From Desulfococcaceae bacterium HSG9 (GTDB lineage: Bacteria > Desulfobacterota > Desulfobacteria > Desulfobacterales > JAUCGF01), in contig JAUCGF010000099.1 in NCBI GenBank assembly GCA_030378005.1, forward strand, positions 1 to 59,941: 59,941 nucleotides of DNA. The letters are read 5' to 3'. Both the position numbers and the translations under genes were made by a program. A model generated the notes under the pieces. That model saw only the letters and a program-made list of their open reading frames with translations, was not told where the DNA came from and searched no databases. Shown here piece by piece: positions 1 through 7,514 of this stretch (position 1 is its first letter; each line of letters opens with the position of its first letter).

Positions 1-126
1 TTCATCACAAGGGAATAACAAATCAGACAAGCTTTGAATTCCACAGTTGAAAACTTGTTAATTGCAAGATAACATATTGATATTAAAAAAATTAAATATA
101 GAATTGTTTTTTAGCTTGATGCATAT

Positions 127-650
127 GCGGCAACACCCTGCCGAGCCAGACCGTCAACAGCGAAATTTTCATTGACGACGGCATCCACGGCGGTGACGTT
201 GTTATTCAGGGAACCGTGAACTACACCGATGGCACGCCGGCGGCCGGCATTCCGGTCACAATTTCAATCGACGGCCATGAATACACGGTGATAACCGACG
301 AAAACGGTCATTACCAGTTCGACGACCTGAAAGATTTGAGCGCCGGTGAAAGCTATCATATCGAAGCCGCGCTTGATGGTTTTATCGCTGAAGCTGATGT
401 CACTGCGGAAGATATCAGCGGTGCCGGCGGCGATAATCCAACGGTCGATTTGCCGCTGCAATTGTTGAACACCAAGTTAGCCGACTTGAACAAAGACGGC
501 AAAATCAACATTGCCGACTTTACCTTGCTGACCAATGCTTACGGCACTGCTACAGGTCAATCGGGGTTCGATGAACGCGCTGACATCAACAAGGATGGCA
601 AAGTGAATATTGCTGACTTGGCGATGCTTGGCAGTTATTGGAAAATTTAA
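127..650 (+). pseudogene. Dockerin type I protein, C-terminal part, 5'-truncated
   Basis: A GTG at 216 opens a 144-residue frame, but the same frame carries protein-like sequence back to about 127 and then meets a stop at about 110 next to AT-rich DNA, so the front of a larger gene seems lost. Residues about 1-70 look like a carboxypeptidase-regulatory-like beta-sandwich (motif TDENGHYQFDDL). The last 60 residues are a dockerin type I module with two calcium loops, DLNKDGKINIADF and DINKDGKVNIADL. Dockerins bind cohesins, and a cohesin protein follows 76 bases downstream. No signal peptide is present because of the truncation. The fragment may be expressed only if transcribed from upstream. 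Confidence 0.7.
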
Positions 651-657
651 TTTTGAA

Positions 658-687
658 GAAACCGGGTTTTTCTAAAAACCCGGTTTC
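658..687. repeat. Short palindromic repeat, family GAAAnCnG
   Basis: Near-perfect hairpin with arms GAAACCGGGTTTT and AAAACCCGGTTTC just after the dockerin stop codon. It could act as a terminator, but related hairpins with different cores occur at 1643-1673, 1717-1747 and 50741-50775, so it is better seen as a dispersed repeat. Confidence 0.75.
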
Positions 688-726
688 TATCCCAACTCTG
701 CAAATATTTAATGATTGGAGAAACCC

Positions 727-1416
727 ATGAATAAAACTATAACATATTCCAAACTTTATCTCTTTTGCGCTCTGATCCTCATCGCCCTGCCTGCAATTAC
801 ATCCGCAGCCGTTCCTCGTTTAATCGTGCAAGCGCCCACGAACGCCGCCAAACCGGGCGAGCAATTTGACCTTGACCTGCGTATTAGCGATATCCAACCG
901 GTATATGGTGCCGAACTTACCTTGCATTTCGACCCTGAAGTATTGGAAATTATTGATGCTGACACCCAAACCGAAGATATTCAAATCAAGCCGGGCACTT
1001 TTTTTGATCTGAACCAAAATCACTTTATGCTTCAAAACCTAGCGGATAACATCTTTGGAACTGTCAACTATGCCGTGAGCATGCTGAATCCCTCCCCGGC
1101 CGCCCAGGGTGAAGGGACACTCATGCGCATCGCTTTTCGTGTTAAAAAACCCGGGGCAACTGAAATCCAAATTAAAAATTGCAAATTCGGCACACGCGAT
1201 GGGCAGGCGATTGTTCCTGAATATGCAATTGACAACCGTATTCAAGCGGATGCACAACTGGCGGAAATGGAAAAAGTCGCTGACGGTTATGAATTTTCTT
1301 TGACAACCCTTTATCTGGGGTCAGCGGGTGTTATGGTGATTTCCGTGCTGGTGATTGCAGTTGCTCGTCGCAGGCGCGTTAATAAGAAAAAATATTATGC
1401 GGCTAGTTGTGCATAA
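727..1416 (+). CDS. Cohesin-domain protein with signal peptide and C-terminal membrane anchor
   Basis: The ATG at 727 is chosen over an in-frame TTG at 715 because GGAG lies six bases upstream of it. The product has 229 residues. Residues 1-27 form a signal peptide ending near ITSAA. Residues about 28-165 resemble a cohesin fold (motifs GEQFDLDLRISD, VYGAELTLHFDPEVLEI and a GTLMRIAFRV strand), the module that binds dockerins. Residues about 195-215 are a hydrophobic membrane span followed by an RRRR stop-transfer cluster, so the cohesin should face outside the cytoplasm and be anchored in a membrane. The neighbouring dockerin protein is an obvious partner. The cohesin call rests on remembered family patterns. 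Confidence 0.72.
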   Translation: MNKTITYSKLYLFCALILIALPAITSAAVPRLIVQAPTNAAKPGEQFDLDLRISDIQPVYGAELTLHFDPEVLEIIDADTQTEDIQIKPGTFFDLNQNHFMLQNLADNIFGTVNYAVSMLNPSPAAQGEGTLMRIAFRVKKPGATEIQIKNCKFGTRDGQAIVPEYAIDNRIQADAQLAEMEKVADGYEFSLTTLYLGSAGVMVISVLVIAVARRRRVNKKKYYAASCA

Positions 1417-1642
1417 AACCGACGCGTAACCGCTTTCCGTGTTACATCCGTGTTGCGGTTTAAATCAATAATTCCAAAAATTCATTATGCTTAAACTGCA
1501 AGGATTGCAGATAAGCAGGGATTCAATCCTTTCTTATTAAAAATCCTTGTAGTTATACGTTGTTATCAGCGTTTCAAACAACGGGTCGAAAAAGTGGCGG
1601 GGGATTGATTTTAAAAGATCGGTTTGGGGTTAAAAGCTTAAA

Positions 1643-1673
1643 GAAATCAGGTTTTTTCAAAAAACCTGATTTC
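1643..1673. repeat. Short palindromic repeat, family GAAAnCnG
   Basis: Hairpin with arms GAAATCAGGTTTT and AAAACCTGATTTC. It differs from the copy at 658-687 at matching positions in both arms, which indicates selection on pairing or independent copies of a palindromic family. Confidence 0.75.
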
Positions 1674-1716
1674 TAAAAAGTGGTAGGGTGGGCAACCGCA
1701 TGATTCAACTGCATCA

Positions 1717-1747
1717 GAAATCGGATTTTTTGGAAAAATCCGATTTC
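1717..1747. repeat. Short palindromic repeat, family GAAAnCnG
   Basis: Hairpin with arms GAAATCGGATTTTT and AAAAATCCGATTTC, 44 bases from the previous copy and with a third version of the core. Confidence 0.75.
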
Positions 1748-1805
1748 TTAAATTGCTTGAAAACAATCGAAGGTTTGTGTCAATGCGGACGTTGGTGGCG
1801 GCATT

Positions 1806-2575
1806 TTACCCACCCTGCCGAGGCATGTAGATTATCACATTGTCTGAATCCACATAAAACAGACGTAGGCTTTCAACCGGAAGCATTCGGGGGTCGGGAA
1901 CCAGATGGTCAAATGGAATCCGATTTAGATATTGTATTTTTTTCGACCATTCCTGGATAGCTTGGATAGACGCTTCTTTTTGCAAATGTGTGGCAATCAG
2001 CTTGCGAACAGTTTTATCCTGAAGAAGCTTTTTGAGCATATCCACAGGGGGGGGAGGCACCTCATTTGTCGATTTTACCGACACTGTCGTTTTTGTGGCA
2101 AGAAGTGTCTTCATTTGAGCTTTAGGATCGTTGCTAAGAAAGTCGTCAAACTTGTTCTTGAAATGTTGCGGATGAAGCAAGTCCTCTGTCGGCTGTTTTG
2201 TTGTGGAGGCTTTTAATCGGGTGTAAAGAACAGATACCATATCGTTTGCCGCTTTCCGTAACTTGGAAACCGCCTGGGCGAAATTATCATCAGCCAGGCC
2301 AAGTGATCGTCCCAATTGTTAGGCAACAGCGTAAGTCTGGTCAAAAATTCCATACTTTTAATCATAAATCATCGCTGAATCTGCAACGAAACAGTTTTTT
2401 TGCGGGAGCGTTTCAGGAATGACTGGAGTCAAGGGACCACGATACCAGGCGTAGGTGTCTTCACCTTCGGCAGTGCGTAACTCAAAGGTAGATAGCCCTG
2501 TCCTAAGCGTTTCGCAGCCATTTTCGTAGCATCCCCGTCAGTGTCGGGGGAATCAAAAAAAGATTTTAGCAACAA
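1806..2575 (-). pseudogene. Broken conserved hypothetical gene
   Basis: The longest open piece (1806-2315) encodes 169 residues, starting only at a TTG. In the same frame, protein-like sequence continues upstream past a TAA at about 2319-2321 (residues FDQTYAVA before the stop), and further upstream in a shifted frame (EDTYAWYRGPLTPVIPETL) to about 2570. The downstream end, around RMLPVESLRLFYVDS, breaks off abruptly beside repeat-rich DNA. At least one nonsense mutation and one frameshift are therefore visible. I recall similar motifs in large bacterial proteins of unknown function but cannot name the family. Confidence 0.55.
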
Positions 2576-2714
2576 ACGATCCGGTGCTTTTTTCCAGGTT
2601 TAAGCAAATTCTTCATTAAACCGCCAACTGTCATGAAATTTAAGTGTCATAATTCATCACCTGTGACCTGATCGGTCATTGCTTTTCTATAGAAGGTGTA
2701 AGTAGAGTGTTATA

Positions 2715-2821
2715 ATTAGGAGTTACGCAGTTGGAATCTAACCCATTGATTTTATTGAATGTGGAATTTTGCTACACCTAATAAATTCAGATAGTTAAAA
2801 TCCAACTGCGTAACTCCTAAT
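2715..2821. mobile_element. MITE-like element with 20-bp terminal inverted repeats
   Basis: The ends are perfect inverted copies of a 20-base sequence beginning ATTAGGAGTTACGCAG. The 67-base AT-rich centre has no coding capacity. Size and structure fit a miniature inverted-repeat element mobilised by a transposase encoded elsewhere. Confidence 0.7.
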
Positions 2822-2970
2822 AGTATTTAAGATATAGTTTTTGGGTTCAATGTATGATGGGCATCGCCTGCTAACAATTTGGTCTCATAACTGATAGTCA
2901 TGCGCTCTCTCATCGATATCACCGAAAATTGAAATAAGTTTATGAATAATTCAAGTTAGAAGGTGTGGTT

Positions 2971-3168
2971 TTTAAAAGTCATGAACTCGTCAAAGAGTTG
3001 ATAGAGCAAACGACAACGAAAACAGGGCTGAAAGTAAAAGCGAATATTATAAATAAAGCTTATGAAACTGGAAGGAAATATGCCGATAACTTTAAACTGA
3101 CAATGCGAATAAGATTTGATGAATATTCAGGCTGATGGAATTATCGTGCAATTCCTTTGAAAAGCTAA
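2971..3168 (+). pseudogene. ISAzo13-type transposase, C-terminal remnant
   Basis: One frame reads SHELVKELIEQTTTKTGL, then KVKANIINKAYETG and WNYRAIP, matching the remembered conserved C-terminal segment of ISAzo13-family transposases (TTTKTGLKVKA and WNY motifs). The frame has an in-frame TGA at 3133-3135 just before WNY and no start codon or upstream catalytic region. It is a short dead fragment. The stop probably arose by mutation; nothing nearby suggests recoding. Confidence 0.65.
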
Positions 3169-3239
3169 AATGGGGAATTTAATTTTGACTCGTTCCTAAG
3201 CTACTTTTAGCCTTATATGAAGGGTGCCAAAAATCCCTA

Positions 3240-3347
3240 TTTTTTCTTAACCTCCAATTCCTTTAACCTTTGTTGTACGGTGTCAAGCTCATCTTTGAGT
3301 TCTTCCTCATACTTTTTTGTCGCTCCAATATTTTTGAAAATCTGTGG
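3240..3347 (-). other. In-frame coiled-coil tail after the permease TAG stop
   Basis: Immediately after the TAG at 3348-3350 the permease frame continues as PQIFKNIGATKKYEEELKD, then a charged heptad-like segment ending in KKK and TAG near 3240. It has no start codon of its own. Either the permease once carried a coiled-coil tail now cut off by a nonsense change, or this is chance reading. Pyrrolysine recoding is conceivable for TAG but has no further support here. Confidence 0.35.
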
Positions 3348-4403
3348 CTACATATTAATACTGATTTGAAAGATGTATCCCGCCAGTATGGAACCGAACA
3401 GGCCAAAAGTAATATACAATGCAAATACGGATTTTTTCACAAGAGCATACACGGCAAGTGCCGCCGGAATTGAAGATACAGCACCGGAAGTGATAAAAGC
3501 CATTGCCGCTCCGGAGGTCATTCCCATTTTCATCAGGCCGGAAATCAGGGGAACTGCGGCATAGCCGTTCATATAAGCGGGTATGCCTACGACAGATGCA
3601 AGCGGAATCGCAAAGGCGCTTTGACTGCCGACGATATTCGCAATCCAATCCGCCGGTATGTAGGCGATCATGATGCTTTCCAGAAAGAATGCGAAAAACA
3701 TCCATTTGCCCAGAAAGACGCCATTAGTTCGGATTTCTTCCATGAAACGGTCTCGACGCTCCGGTTTGTGCCAGAAACGCCAGGACACTTCAATCTTTGC
3801 ACCAACATCAAACGACTGTTGGCAACAACCGCACCCCTGATTGCTTTTCAAAGGCTGTTGCAAGAGGCCGAACTTCTGCAACTCTGATACCGTAAATCCC
3901 GCCCCCAGCCCCATGCCGATTGCGGCAATTGTTTTGGCAATCGCAAAGTTTAAATTGATACCGGATGCGGTGATAATAAACATTTCCGGGTCCATGATCG
4001 GAGAGGATATGCAAAAAGCCATCACAGGGGCCAGAGGAACGCCGGATGCCAACATAGCGGCGATCAGCGGGATTACACCGCATGAACAAAAAGGCGAAAG
4101 CGCTCCCGCCAGAGATGCGGCGATAACAGTCATCCACGATTTTCCTGAAAACACCCGTGCGATATAAGCATCGAATCCGGTTGCTTTGGCAAACCCCGCA
4201 AATGCGACGGCAAGAATGAAAAATGGCGAGATGCCTATCATGGCACGCAATGCAAAGCTAAGGCTTTGATAAGCCTGGGTATGATCCAGGATAACCAGTC
4301 CGGAGAATGCTAAGACCAGCGTGATAAAAACGCGATCTGTGATAAAACTGTAAAAACGGTTGACAGGTTTTGATACCTGAATGGCATCGGCGAGTGAATT
4401 CAT
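3348..4403 (-). CDS. ArsP/DUF318-family permease
   Basis: A 351-residue polytopic membrane protein with about eight to ten hydrophobic segments. Signature motifs of the DUF318 permease family are visible: SPFCSCGVIPL in the first half, SSPIMDPEMF shortly after, and a second-half repeat around SVVGIPAYMNGYAAVPL. A cytoplasmic loop near residues 190-200 contains the Cys-rich stretch GCGCCQQ, a possible metal or metalloid site. ArsP members export trivalent organoarsenicals; relatives have other or unknown substrates. An ArsR-type repressor gene lies 68 bases upstream on the same strand, supporting metalloid resistance. The frame stays open for 35 further codons after its TAG stop (see separate entry). 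Confidence 0.8.
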   Translation of the reverse strand: MNSLADAIQVSKPVNRFYSFITDRVFITLVLAFSGLVILDHTQAYQSLSFALRAMIGISPFFILAVAFAGFAKATGFDAYIARVFSGKSWMTVIAASLAGALSPFCSCGVIPLIAAMLASGVPLAPVMAFCISSPIMDPEMFIITASGINLNFAIAKTIAAIGMGLGAGFTVSELQKFGLLQQPLKSNQGCGCCQQSFDVGAKIEVSWRFWHKPERRDRFMEEIRTNGVFLGKWMFFAFFLESIMIAYIPADWIANIVGSQSAFAIPLASVVGIPAYMNGYAAVPLISGLMKMGMTSGAAMAFITSGAVSSIPAALAVYALVKKSVFALYITFGLFGSILAGYIFQISINM

Positions 4404-4426
4404 AATTTTCCTCCTTTTTTGTTTTT

Positions 4427-4450
4427 ATATTTCCAGTAATATGGAAATAT
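4427..4450. promoter_or_regulatory. Probable ArsR operator before the permease
   Basis: Palindrome ATATTTCC - 8 bases - GGAAATAT lies between arsR and the permease start. A very similar site lies upstream of arsR at 4826-4847. Paired palindromes at both genes fit autoregulation by the ArsR protein, inferred from position and symmetry. Confidence 0.55.
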
Positions 4451-4471
4451 AAGTGTAAAAAAAATTTAACT

Positions 4472-4789
4472 TTACTTATCTTTTTGGGTATAGGCCGGAT
4501 CGGCAGCGCAGCACTCTTCAGTCAAAAAAGAAACGATACTGTCAATATGATCGTAATTGACCAAACAACGCAATACGGTTCCCTCCCGTTCTTGACGAAC
4601 CAACCCCGCGCTTCTCAGATGGCTGAGATGATGCGAAAGAGTTGAATTGGGTACGCCAAGGATATTTCGGATTTCACCAACCGGCATACCGGCATCACCT
4701 GCCCTAACAAGTTCGCGCACAATTTTTAAACGTGTGATATTTCCGAGCTGACTGAGCAATGAAGCTGCTGTATCGTAATCAAGTATCAT
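4472..4789 (-). CDS. arsR: ArsR/SmtB-family transcriptional repressor
   Basis: 105 residues, the usual size for the family. A winged helix-turn-helix fills most of the protein (motif LGVPNSTLSHHLSHLRSAGL, then a wing REGTVLRCLV). The C-terminus contains EECCA, a vicinal cysteine pair typical of one group of arsenite-sensing ArsR proteins. The protein should bind the palindromes at 4826-4847 and 4427-4450 and release them when As(III) or a similar soft metal binds. It is followed by the permease in the same orientation, so the two form a small resistance operon. Confidence 0.88.
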   Translation of the reverse strand: MILDYDTAASLLSQLGNITRLKIVRELVRAGDAGMPVGEIRNILGVPNSTLSHHLSHLRSAGLVRQEREGTVLRCLVNYDHIDSIVSFLTEECCAADPAYTQKDK

Positions 4790-4819
4790 GGCGATAAAAT
4801 AAGAAGAAAAAATGAGATG

Positions 4820-5121
4820 TCAACCATATTTCCAGAAATATAGAAATAAATTACGATTTTCCCATGCCGCCTGTTTCAGTTCTAAACATGTAACATGCCG
4901 ATGCAGCCCGCAGTTTTTCCCAAATTCTGCTTGGTAATCTATACCGGATGCCGCCTGCTTATCGGCAGTGACCTTTAATAGATCACCCCATTTTCCTGAC
5001 TTTTCAAGTCTGTTTACCAGCCTGTCAATAGAAAGACGAATCTCCGGTGTTAAATCAGTTCGTCTTTTAAATTTCAGTCCTTCGAAATCATGTTCAATGC
5101 ATGATTATTTATATTTGCCAT
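4820..5121 (-). pseudogene. Small conserved hypothetical gene with a frameshift
   Basis: An ATG at 5121 has a good AGGTG ribosome site and begins MANINNHAL, then the protein-like reading moves to another frame (EHDFEGLKFKRRTD, then RLVNRLEKSGKWGDLL and GLHRHVTCLELKQAAWENR) and ends at 4820. The well-formed helical sequence in the second frame indicates one frameshift near codon 10. The product would be about 100 residues. I do not recognise the family. Its extreme end overlaps the arsR operator, so the 3' end may be replaced sequence. Confidence 0.45.
4826..4847. promoter_or_regulatory. Probable ArsR operator upstream of arsR
   Basis: ATATTTCCAGAAATATAGAAAT, an imperfect palindrome 37 bases before the arsR start codon and closely similar to the site before the permease. 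Confidence 0.55.
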
Positions 5122-5202
5122 TATAACACCTCTATGATATAAATTTTTATCTGACAGAATACATGCTCTTTTATGTTAGGTACACTGATATCTGATTCTG
5201 AT

Positions 5203-5245
5203 GCTTGTTAAGATTTTTCTTTTGGAGGTGTTTCACTATTTTTTG
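5203..5245. repeat. Diverged repeat shared with 49353-49397
   Basis: The core AAGATTTTTCTTTTGGAGGT, followed by GTT and a TTTTTGTA tract, recurs with few differences at 49353-49397. Both copies lie in intergenic AT-rich DNA. It may be the end of a degraded insertion element. Confidence 0.45.
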
Positions 5246-5387
5246 TAAATTCAAGCCTGACGACAAATCAGATTTTGGTTAATTTTTATTAAAAGTGGTA
5301 ACTGGGAAATGAAGAATGCCCAAATTCACTTATGACTCTTAAATTTCAAAGATTTAAAAGAAACAATTCGTGAACTAAACAGAGAAT

Positions 5388-6800
5388 ATGGAAATCACAA
5401 ATTATGACCTTCACGAGTATATAATGCAAAATCACACAAAAGAAAAACGCATCGTTAGAGAACAAGGGGATGTCAATACAACGCCTGAAAGGCAAAAATA
5501 TTGGGATGAAAATCTGTCCGGCCAGGCTCTGGAAATTTTCAACGCGGATAAAAAATATTTTCTGCATCAGAGCCTGTCCACACCGGTATTGAACGTATTA
5601 TCCGGCGCTCAGGGAATTTACATCCAAGATTTGGACGGCAATAAATATATCGATATGCACGGCAATGGAGTGCATAACGCCGGTTTCAACAATCCTGAAG
5701 TGATTCAGGCGGTGAAAAAACAGATGGATGCGAACATGACGTTCTGTCCGCGAAGATACACGAACATTCCGGCAGTCAATCTGGCTCGCAAACTGGCTGA
5801 AATTACGCCGGGTGGCCTGTGTAAATCCCTTTTTTGCCCCGGCGGTTCCGAGGCGATTGAAATGGCTGTCACTCTGGCAAAACAGGTGACCGGCCATTTT
5901 AAAACGATCTCATTTTGGGATTCTTTCCACGGCGCGGGATTTGCAGCGGCCAGTATCGGCGGTGAGGAACATTTCAAAGGCGGAGCGGGTCCCATGATGC
6001 CCGGTGCGATGCACGTCGAATTTCCCAACTATTATCGCAATCCCTGGGGTTTTACCAAAGATGAAGATGTGGATGCCGAGTGTCTCAGACAGATTGAGCT
6101 GATTTTGAAAAGAGAACCCGGAGTGGCGGCTATTATCGGCGAACCGATTTCGGCCGCACCGGCAGTCCCAGGCAAGCGTTATTGGCAGGGTGTCAAAGAG
6201 TTATGTGAAAAATATGGCGCATTATTGATTTTCGATGAGGTTATCGAAGGATTCGGTCGCACCGGCAAAATGTTTGCTTGTGAGCATTTTATCACGCCTG
6301 ATATCCTTGTATTAGGCAAATCTTTGGGCGGCGGAATTGTGCCATTTGCAGGCATGATCACCCTGTCGCGTTATGATGTATGCCCGGATCGCTCGGTCGG
6401 ACACTACACCCATGAAAAAAATGCGCTCTGTGCGGCGGCGGCATTGGCGGAAATTGAATATATCCTTAAAAACAATTTGCATGAAAACGCCGCCAATTTG
6501 GGCCACTATATGATGCGGCGATTGAAAGCGATGCAAGCCGAACATCCGCTGATCTGCAATATCTCAGGCACAGGACTGCATATCGGCATTGACCTCGTAA
6601 CGGACCGCAAGACAAAAGAACGGGCGATTGATGAGGCCGAAATCATTATGTACAAATGTATGCAAAAAGGATTGGCGTTTAAGACAATCGAGGGAAATAT
6701 CATTACGCTGAGGCCCGCGTTGGTGATTACAAAGGAAGAAATCGACCATGCGCTGGATATTCTTGATGAAGCTATCAGAGATAGACGTTCAGATAAATAA
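5388..6800 (+). CDS. Class III PLP enzyme, probable hydroxy-aminoethylphosphonate ammonia-lyase type
   Basis: 470 residues of a fold-type I, class III aminotransferase. Visible are the PLP-binding aspartate in LLIFDEVIEGFGRTG (D283), the Schiff-base lysine in LGKSLGGG (K311), and a phosphate-pocket motif CPGGSEAIEMA. The front motif KYFLHQSLSTPVLNVL and the ISFWDSFHGA segment match my memory of the PbfA group, which converts (R)-1-hydroxy-2-aminoethylphosphonate to phosphonoacetaldehyde and ammonia. No phosphonatase or phosphonate transporter is nearby, so the substrate stays an inference; other class III aminotransferase reactions are possible. The start at 5388 has no clear ribosome site; an ATG at 5424 is an alternative. 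The gene stands alone between remnants. Confidence 0.72.
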   Translation: MEITNYDLHEYIMQNHTKEKRIVREQGDVNTTPERQKYWDENLSGQALEIFNADKKYFLHQSLSTPVLNVLSGAQGIYIQDLDGNKYIDMHGNGVHNAGFNNPEVIQAVKKQMDANMTFCPRRYTNIPAVNLARKLAEITPGGLCKSLFCPGGSEAIEMAVTLAKQVTGHFKTISFWDSFHGAGFAAASIGGEEHFKGGAGPMMPGAMHVEFPNYYRNPWGFTKDEDVDAECLRQIELILKREPGVAAIIGEPISAAPAVPGKRYWQGVKELCEKYGALLIFDEVIEGFGRTGKMFACEHFITPDILVLGKSLGGGIVPFAGMITLSRYDVCPDRSVGHYTHEKNALCAAAALAEIEYILKNNLHENAANLGHYMMRRLKAMQAEHPLICNISGTGLHIGIDLVTDRKTKERAIDEAEIIMYKCMQKGLAFKTIEGNIITLRPALVITKEEIDHALDILDEAIRDRRSDK

Positions 6801-6810
6801 TGTCACTGTG

Positions 6811-7285
6811 TTATCGGTCGGATACATAAATCTTAACGATTCGGTTTCCTGACAAGGGTTCACACGCTATAAAAATATCACACACACCGCAAGGTTTGTA
6901 TTCATAATCGTATTCAGCACACTTCCCGGATGATACCGGAATAGGAATTTTCGCCTCCTCGATTGATTGTTTGGGAGACTTATCCATACATATTACCGGA
7001 AAACGAGGATCGAACGGACGCTTGTAAACATCCGGCACCATTTCCATATCAGCCGCAAAGCTGCTGTTTTGTTTGGGCGGTATCACCTGCCCCTTGCATA
7101 ACCGGGGGCTTGATTTCGTTTTTTTTTAAATGCCGCGAATTGTTTCATGGGACATGCTTTCAACGTAATCTGGTTCGACCTTTTTATCCGCTGATAGCGT
7201 AGATACCATCTGGCGAAACCCTCTGGCGGTTCGTTATGACTCATCGCAACCGGATGTGCTTCATCTGAACTCACTTCAACAACTG
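6811..7285 (-). pseudogene. IS630-family transposase remnant
   Basis: Two adjacent reading frames together spell the middle of an IS630 transposase: EAHPVAMSHNEPPEGFARW at 7274-7200, then MIPPKQNS, MEMVPDVYKRPFDP and FPVICMDKSPKQ at 7086-6990, then GVCDIFIACEPLSGNRIVKI to 6811. The VCMD aspartate of the catalytic triad is present, but the protein is split by a frameshift, lacks its N-terminal helix-turn-helix and stops before the last catalytic glutamate. The end at 6801-6828 recurs as a short solo sequence at 28874-28900. Confidence 0.8.
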
Positions 7286-7410
7286 AATTGCATAAAGTCG
7301 GTATTTGGAGATTGTGGGTAAATCAACAGAGTCATTTATGCAGATGAATAATTTGAAGCAGGTTAAAAATTTTTGCATGCCTTTCCATACATAGCCCTGA
7401 TGATTAGCTA

Positions 7411-7439
7411 TTGACAAATTTCATCTTATTAACTAAAAA
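7411..7439 (+). promoter_or_regulatory. Probable sigma-70 promoter of the HdrA-type gene
   Basis: TTGACA at 7411-7416, a 17-base spacer and TAAAAA at 7434-7439, about 75 bases before the start codon. The -35 box is perfect; the -10 box is weaker. Confidence 0.5.
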
Positions 7440-7514
7440 TTCAAATTTAAATAACTTGTAACTTAACACTTCAAACTTTTATAATGATTAACCTTAATAT
7501 TCAAGGAGTATTAC

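Larger units (their letters stand above)
1417..1805. other. Intergenic stretch with two palindromic repeats
   Basis: No convincing gene. It contains two hairpins of the GAAAnCnG family at 1643-1673 and 1717-1747. A 90-codon open frame starting at 1688 runs through a hairpin and over the opposite-strand pseudogene and has no protein-like character. Confidence 0.6.

Noticed and set aside
1688..1960. 90-codon plus-strand frame
   Set aside because: It runs through a palindromic repeat and over the opposite-strand pseudogene and lacks protein-like composition.
3133..3135. In-frame TGA in the ISAzo13-like fragment as a possible selenocysteine
   Set aside because: The fragment has no start or catalytic region, the expected residue before WNY is not Cys, and no SECIS-like hairpin follows.
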